A model generated the notes under the pieces. It was not told the DNA's origin, made no database searches, and worked only from the letters and a program-made list of their open reading frames with translations. A stretch of DNA of 53,029 nt, from NCBI GenBank assembly GCA_945870575.1, contig CAMBSK010000018.1:1-53029 (forward strand). Reading direction: 5' to 3'. Source of the stretch: Bordetella parapertussis (GTDB lineage Bacteria; Pseudomonadota; Gammaproteobacteria; Burkholderiales; Burkholderiaceae_C). Of this stretch, positions 49,693-53,029 are shown piece after piece; positions within the stretch are counted from its first letter, which is position 1; each line of letters begins with the position of its first letter. A program made the translations under genes and the position numbers.

Positions 49693-50952
49693 ATGTCTTT
49701 ATTTTTACAGTTGCGATTTAAACATCTGGTCGCTGTCGGTTTGCTGGCAGTGGCCGTGGCAGCCGCAGTTTGGCGCTTTGCTGATCTGCAATCTTTGTGG
49801 CAGCAATACGCCTCAGCCGGTAATACAGCCGTCGACAAATCGGCCGTCAAGCCAGGCGACAAACCCGGTGATAAAGCTAAATACACTGGCGGACGGCCCG
49901 GCAACAAAGACATGGGCGAGGGCGGTGGCAAGCCCACACCAGTGAGTACCGCGCAAGTCAAACGCATGGACATGCAGATCAATGTGCAGGCCTTGGGCAC
50001 CATGACCGCCATGAACACGGCAGTGGTGCGTTCGCAAGTCGATGGTGTGCTCAAGTCGCTGCGCTTCACCGAAGGACAGCAGGTGCAGTCCGGCCAGTTA
50101 CTGGCCGAAATTGATTCTCGCGCTTTCGATGCGCAACTCAACCAGGCGCTGGGTCAATTGGCGCGCGACAACGCGCAATTGTTGAACGCACAACTGGATT
50201 TGCAACGCTACCAGGACTTGTTAAAAAAAGACGCGATTGCTCGCCAACAAGTGGAAACACAAGCCGCGCTGGTGTCGCAGTTGCAGGGCACGGTGCAAGC
50301 CGACCAAGCACAGGTAGACACCGCCAGGTTGCAGTTGTCTTACACGCGTGTGACTGCGCCCATCAGCGGGCGTCTGGGTTTGAAGCAAGCCGAGTTGGGC
50401 AGTCTGGTGCGCGCCGGTGACGCCAACGGTTTGGTCACGATTACTCAGACACAGCCTATGGCCGTGGTTTTCGCGGTGCCGGAAATTCATGTTCCCTTGA
50501 TCATGCGCAAACTCAAAGCCGGCCAGCCCTTGACAGTGCATGCCTGGGACCGCGAACGCAAACAAAAACTGGCGAACGGGCGGGTCAGTACCACCGACAA
50601 CGCCATTGATCTGGCCACCGGCACCTTGAAACTCAAAGCTGCTTTGGACAACCGCGACGGCCAGTTGTTCCCCAACCAGTTCGCTCAAATTGAATTGCAA
50701 CTCGACACTTTGAAAAACACGCTGGCAGTACCGACCGCCTCGGTTCAACGCGGTGCCCAAGGCAATTTCGTGCTGGTGGTGCAAGACGACGGCACCGTCA
50801 AATCGGTGGCGGTGCAATTGTTGGCTGTACAAGAAGAGCGGCAAGCGATTCAATCCGATGAATTGAAAGAAGGCGACAGCGTGGTCACCGACGGCGCTGA
50901 CCGTTTGCGCTCAGGCAGCAAGGTCGAGGTGGTGAAAGCCGCCAAGCCATGA
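49693..50952 (+). CDS. mdtA: RND efflux periplasmic adaptor, MdtA type
   Basis: A 419-residue membrane-fusion protein linking an RND pump to the outer-membrane channel. One N-terminal membrane anchor is at about 10-30, followed by a low-complexity Lys/Gly/Asp-rich linker (about 50-78). The lipoyl halves appear in [20 protein letters not shown] and [15 protein letters not shown], with an alpha-hairpin between them. The beta-barrel and membrane-proximal domains follow. The TMTAMNTVTVR-like opening is characteristic of MdtA/MuxA adaptors. The stop overlaps the start of the pump gene (ATGA). Confidence 0.9.
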   Translation: MSLFLQLRFKHLVAVGLLAVAVAAAVWRFADLQSLWQQYASAGNTAVDKSAVKPGDKPGDKAKYTGGRPGNKDMGEGGGKPTPVSTAQVKRMDMQINVQALGTMTAMNTAVVRSQVDGVLKSLRFTEGQQVQSGQLLAEIDSRAFDAQLNQALGQLARDNAQLLNAQLDLQRYQDLLKKDAIARQQVETQAALVSQLQGTVQADQAQVDTARLQLSYTRVTAPISGRLGLKQAELGSLVRAGDANGLVTITQTQPMAVVFAVPEIHVPLIMRKLKAGQPLTVHAWDRERKQKLANGRVSTTDNAIDLATGTLKLKAALDNRDGQLFPNQFAQIELQLDTLKNTLAVPTASVQRGAQGNFVLVVQDDGTVKSVAVQLLAVQEERQAIQSDELKEGDSVVTDGADRLRSGSKVEVVKAAKP

Positions 50953-53029
50953 ACCTGTCGCGGTTGTTCATTCTGCGACCGGTTGCCACGTCGCTGTTGA
51001 TGCTGGCTTTGTTGCTCACAGGTGCTTTGGCGTACCGCTTATTGCCGGTGGCCTCGCTGCCGCAAGTCGATTACCCGACGATACAAGTCACCACGCTTTA
51101 CCCCGGCGCCAGCCCGGATGTGATGACCGCCTCGGTCACCGCGCCGCTGGAGCGCCAGTTCGGACAAATGCCGGGCTTGGCCTTAATGACCTCGGTCAGT
51201 TCGGGTGGTGCGTCTGTCATCACTTTGCGTTTTTCGTTGAAGCTGCCGCTGGATGTGGCTGAGCAACAAGTACAAGCCGGCATCAACGCCAGTGCCAATT
51301 TTTTACCGGCGGACTTGCCCATGCCGCCGGGCTACAGCAAAGTCAATCCGGCGGATGCGCCCGTCATGACGCTGGCGGTCAGCGCCGATGACATGCCGAT
51401 GACGCTGATTCACGATCTGGTGGAAAACCGTTTGGCCATGCGTTTGTCGCAAGTCAGCGGCGTGGGACTGGTCAGCATTGCCGGTGGACAACGCCCTGCG
51501 GTGCGGGTGCAGGTCAACCCGCAAGCCTTGGCTGCTGCAGGTTTGTCTCTAGATGATGTGCGCAACGCCATCAACCTGGCCAACGTGAACATGGCCAAAG
51601 GCAATTTCGATGGCGCAGCGCGCGCCTCCAGCCTGGATGCGAACGACCAGTTGCGCTCAGCCAAAGAGTATGAGCATTTGGTGATTGCCTTTGTCAGAGG
51701 CAATCCGCTGCGACTCGGTGATGTGGCCGACATCGTGCAAGCGCCAGAGAACAACCGGCTGGCGGCCTGGGCGAATGACAAACCCGCCATCATCGTCAAC
51801 ATACAGCGCCAACCCGGTGCCAATGTGATTGACACTGTGGAACGCATTCAGCAGCAATTGCCTTTGCTGCGCGATGCCATGCCCCAAGGCGTGAAGGTGC
51901 GGGTGCTGACCGACCGTACTGTCACCATACGCGCTTCGGTGCGTGATGTGCAGTTTGAGTTGCTGTTGTCGATTGCATTGGTGGTGATGGTGATCTTTTT
52001 GTTTTTACGCAGTGCAGCTGCTACTTTGATACCTGCGGTGGTCGTGCCTTTGTCGCTGGTCGGCACATTTGGCGTCATGTACTTGGCCGGGTTTTCCATC
52101 AACAACCTGACCTTGATGGCCTTGACGGTGGCCACCGGTTTTGTGGTGGACGACGCTATCGTCATGATCGAGAACATCGCCCGCTATTTGCAAGATCCGC
52201 TCAAACCCATGCGGCCTTTGCAAGCGGCGCTGGAAGGCGCGAGACAAATCGGCTTCACCATCATTTCGCTGACTTTTTCTTTGGTGGCGGTGTTGATACC
52301 GCTGTTGTTCATGGGCGATGTGGTGGGGCGTTTGTTCCATGAATTCGCCATCACGCTGGCGGTGGCGATCCTCATTTCAGCCGTGGTGTCGTTGACCCTC
52401 ACGCCGATGATGTGCGCATATGTGTTGCGCCCGGCGACCACTGCGAACGCGCAAAGTTTGCACACACCGGCCTGGTTGCAATGGGCGATTGATCGCTACG
52501 CGCGAGGTTTGCAAGAGGTGTTGAACCGCCCCTTGCAGACCCTGGCTGTGTTCGTTTTGACGGTGGTGATGACGGTGGCTTTGTATGTGTGGATGCCTAA
52601 AGGTTTTTTCCCGGTGCAAGACACGGGTGCGGTACAAGTCATTACCGAAGCCACGCAGTCGACCTCGTTTGTTGCTATGTCACAGCGGCAGCAGGCGTTA
52701 GCGGCGGTGCTGCTCAAAGACCCGGCGGTGCAAAGCCTGAGTTCGTTCATCGGTGTCGATGGTCCGAACACCACCTTGAACACCGGGCGCATGACTTTGA
52801 ATCTGGTGCCCAAGTCGCAACGCGATGCACCACTGGCCGACATACTGCAACGCCTATCGCAATCAGCCGACGGTATCAGCGGCATGCATATTTACTTGCA
52901 GCCCTTGCAAGACCTGAGCTTGGAAGACCGGGTGGCGCGCACCCAGTACCGTTTTTTACTCAGCGGCCCCGACAGCAATGAATTAGGTATCTGGTCGCAG
53001 CGACTGCTGGCGCAATTGCGGCAACACCC
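50949..53029 (+). CDS. mdtB: RND multidrug efflux permease, MdtB type (3' end outside window)
   Basis: The first 693 codons of an inner-membrane RND transporter. It opens [24 protein letters not shown] (TM1) with the family-typical [18 protein letters not shown] and continues [27 protein letters not shown]. The proton-relay aspartate pair is present in TM4 ([16 protein letters not shown]). The MdtB/MuxB-type porter domain and the start of the second repeat ([14 protein letters not shown]) follow. The start overlaps the adaptor stop. MdtABC systems use two different permeases, so a second pump gene may follow outside the window. Confidence 0.93.
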   Translation, partial: MNLSRLFILRPVATSLLMLALLLTGALAYRLLPVASLPQVDYPTIQVTTLYPGASPDVMTASVTAPLERQFGQMPGLALMTSVSSGGASVITLRFSLKLPLDVAEQQVQAGINASANFLPADLPMPPGYSKVNPADAPVMTLAVSADDMPMTLIHDLVENRLAMRLSQVSGVGLVSIAGGQRPAVRVQVNPQALAAAGLSLDDVRNAINLANVNMAKGNFDGAARASSLDANDQLRSAKEYEHLVIAFVRGNPLRLGDVADIVQAPENNRLAAWANDKPAIIVNIQRQPGANVIDTVERIQQQLPLLRDAMPQGVKVRVLTDRTVTIRASVRDVQFELLLSIALVVMVIFLFLRSAAATLIPAVVVPLSLVGTFGVMYLAGFSINNLTLMALTVATGFVVDDAIVMIENIARYLQDPLKPMRPLQAALEGARQIGFTIISLTFSLVAVLIPLLFMGDVVGRLFHEFAITLAVAILISAVVSLTLTPMMCAYVLRPATTANAQSLHTPAWLQWAIDRYARGLQEVLNRPLQTLAVFVLTVVMTVALYVWMPKGFFPVQDTGAVQVITEATQSTSFVAMSQRQQALAAVLLKDPAVQSLSSFIGVDGPNTTLNTGRMTLNLVPKSQRDAPLADILQRLSQSADGISGMHIYLQPLQDLSLEDRVARTQYRFLLSGPDSNELGIWSQRLLAQLRQH

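Overview
The window is a 53 kb piece of a betaproteobacterial chromosome, most likely order Burkholderiales. The evidence is the gene order tuf - tRNA-Trp - secE - nusG - rplKAJL - rpoBC, the rsmB - DUF4390 - NtrY-type kinase - regulator block, a fused isobutyryl-CoA mutase (IcmF), a short betaproteobacterial-type H-NS, a PHA-granule phasin and a type III pantothenate kinase. I do not assign a genus. Most of it is ordinary core chromosome with moderately high GC. The exceptions are an AT-rich toxin-antitoxin patch at about 33.2-34.1 kb and the very AT-rich promoter region of the H-NS gene at about 42.8 kb.

Layout. 1-12.3 kb: information-processing superoperon (tuf end, tRNA-Trp, secE-nusG, rplK-rplA, a structured L10 leader, rplJ-rplL, rpoB-rpoC). 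12.4-17.9 kb: a LemA-family membrane protein, rsmB, a DUF4390 protein and a two-component pair (NtrY-like kinase and a receiver-Fis regulator lacking the AAA+ domain). 18.0-22.2 kb: icmF (minus) with a palindromic operator candidate upstream, an unknown tail-anchored coiled-coil protein and a partnerless HicB antitoxin. 22.2-30.2 kb: a peptide/amide-type ABC importer bracketed by two different amidase-signature hydrolases. 30.3-33.1 kb: coaX and, tail to tail, an orphan molybdopterin oxidoreductase. 33.2-34.2 kb: a BrnT/BrnA toxin-antitoxin pair with a well-formed, apparently leaderless promoter, a 58-codon ORF that looks like the front half of a second antitoxin, and a large imperfect stem-loop. 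34.3-36.6 kb: an M20 amidohydrolase, a TetR regulator and a phasin.

36.7-42.4 kb is the most interesting module: rfaH (a NusG paralogue), uppS, a NYN-domain putative ribonuclease and rfbBDAC (dTDP-L-rhamnose synthesis), mostly overlapping or closely spaced. It combines a specialised elongation factor, the enzyme for the lipid carrier and a nucleotide-sugar pathway, which together look like a self-regulated surface-polysaccharide precursor operon. It runs into a convergent H-NS gene. 43-46.3 kb: argB, slmA, and an SDR/FAH pair that fits non-phosphorylative deoxy-sugar-acid catabolism, closed by a strong bidirectional terminator. 46.3-48.3 kb (minus): folM-like reductase, folB, ttcA. 48.3-53.0 kb: a MidA-like methyltransferase, a DUF2905 membrane protein and an MdtAB-type RND efflux system whose permease runs off the window.

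No rRNA, CRISPR array, phage, complete insertion sequence or replication origin was seen. No gene-free stretch exceeds about 300 bases. Family assignments rest on reading motifs and recalled family patterns; no database search was possible.
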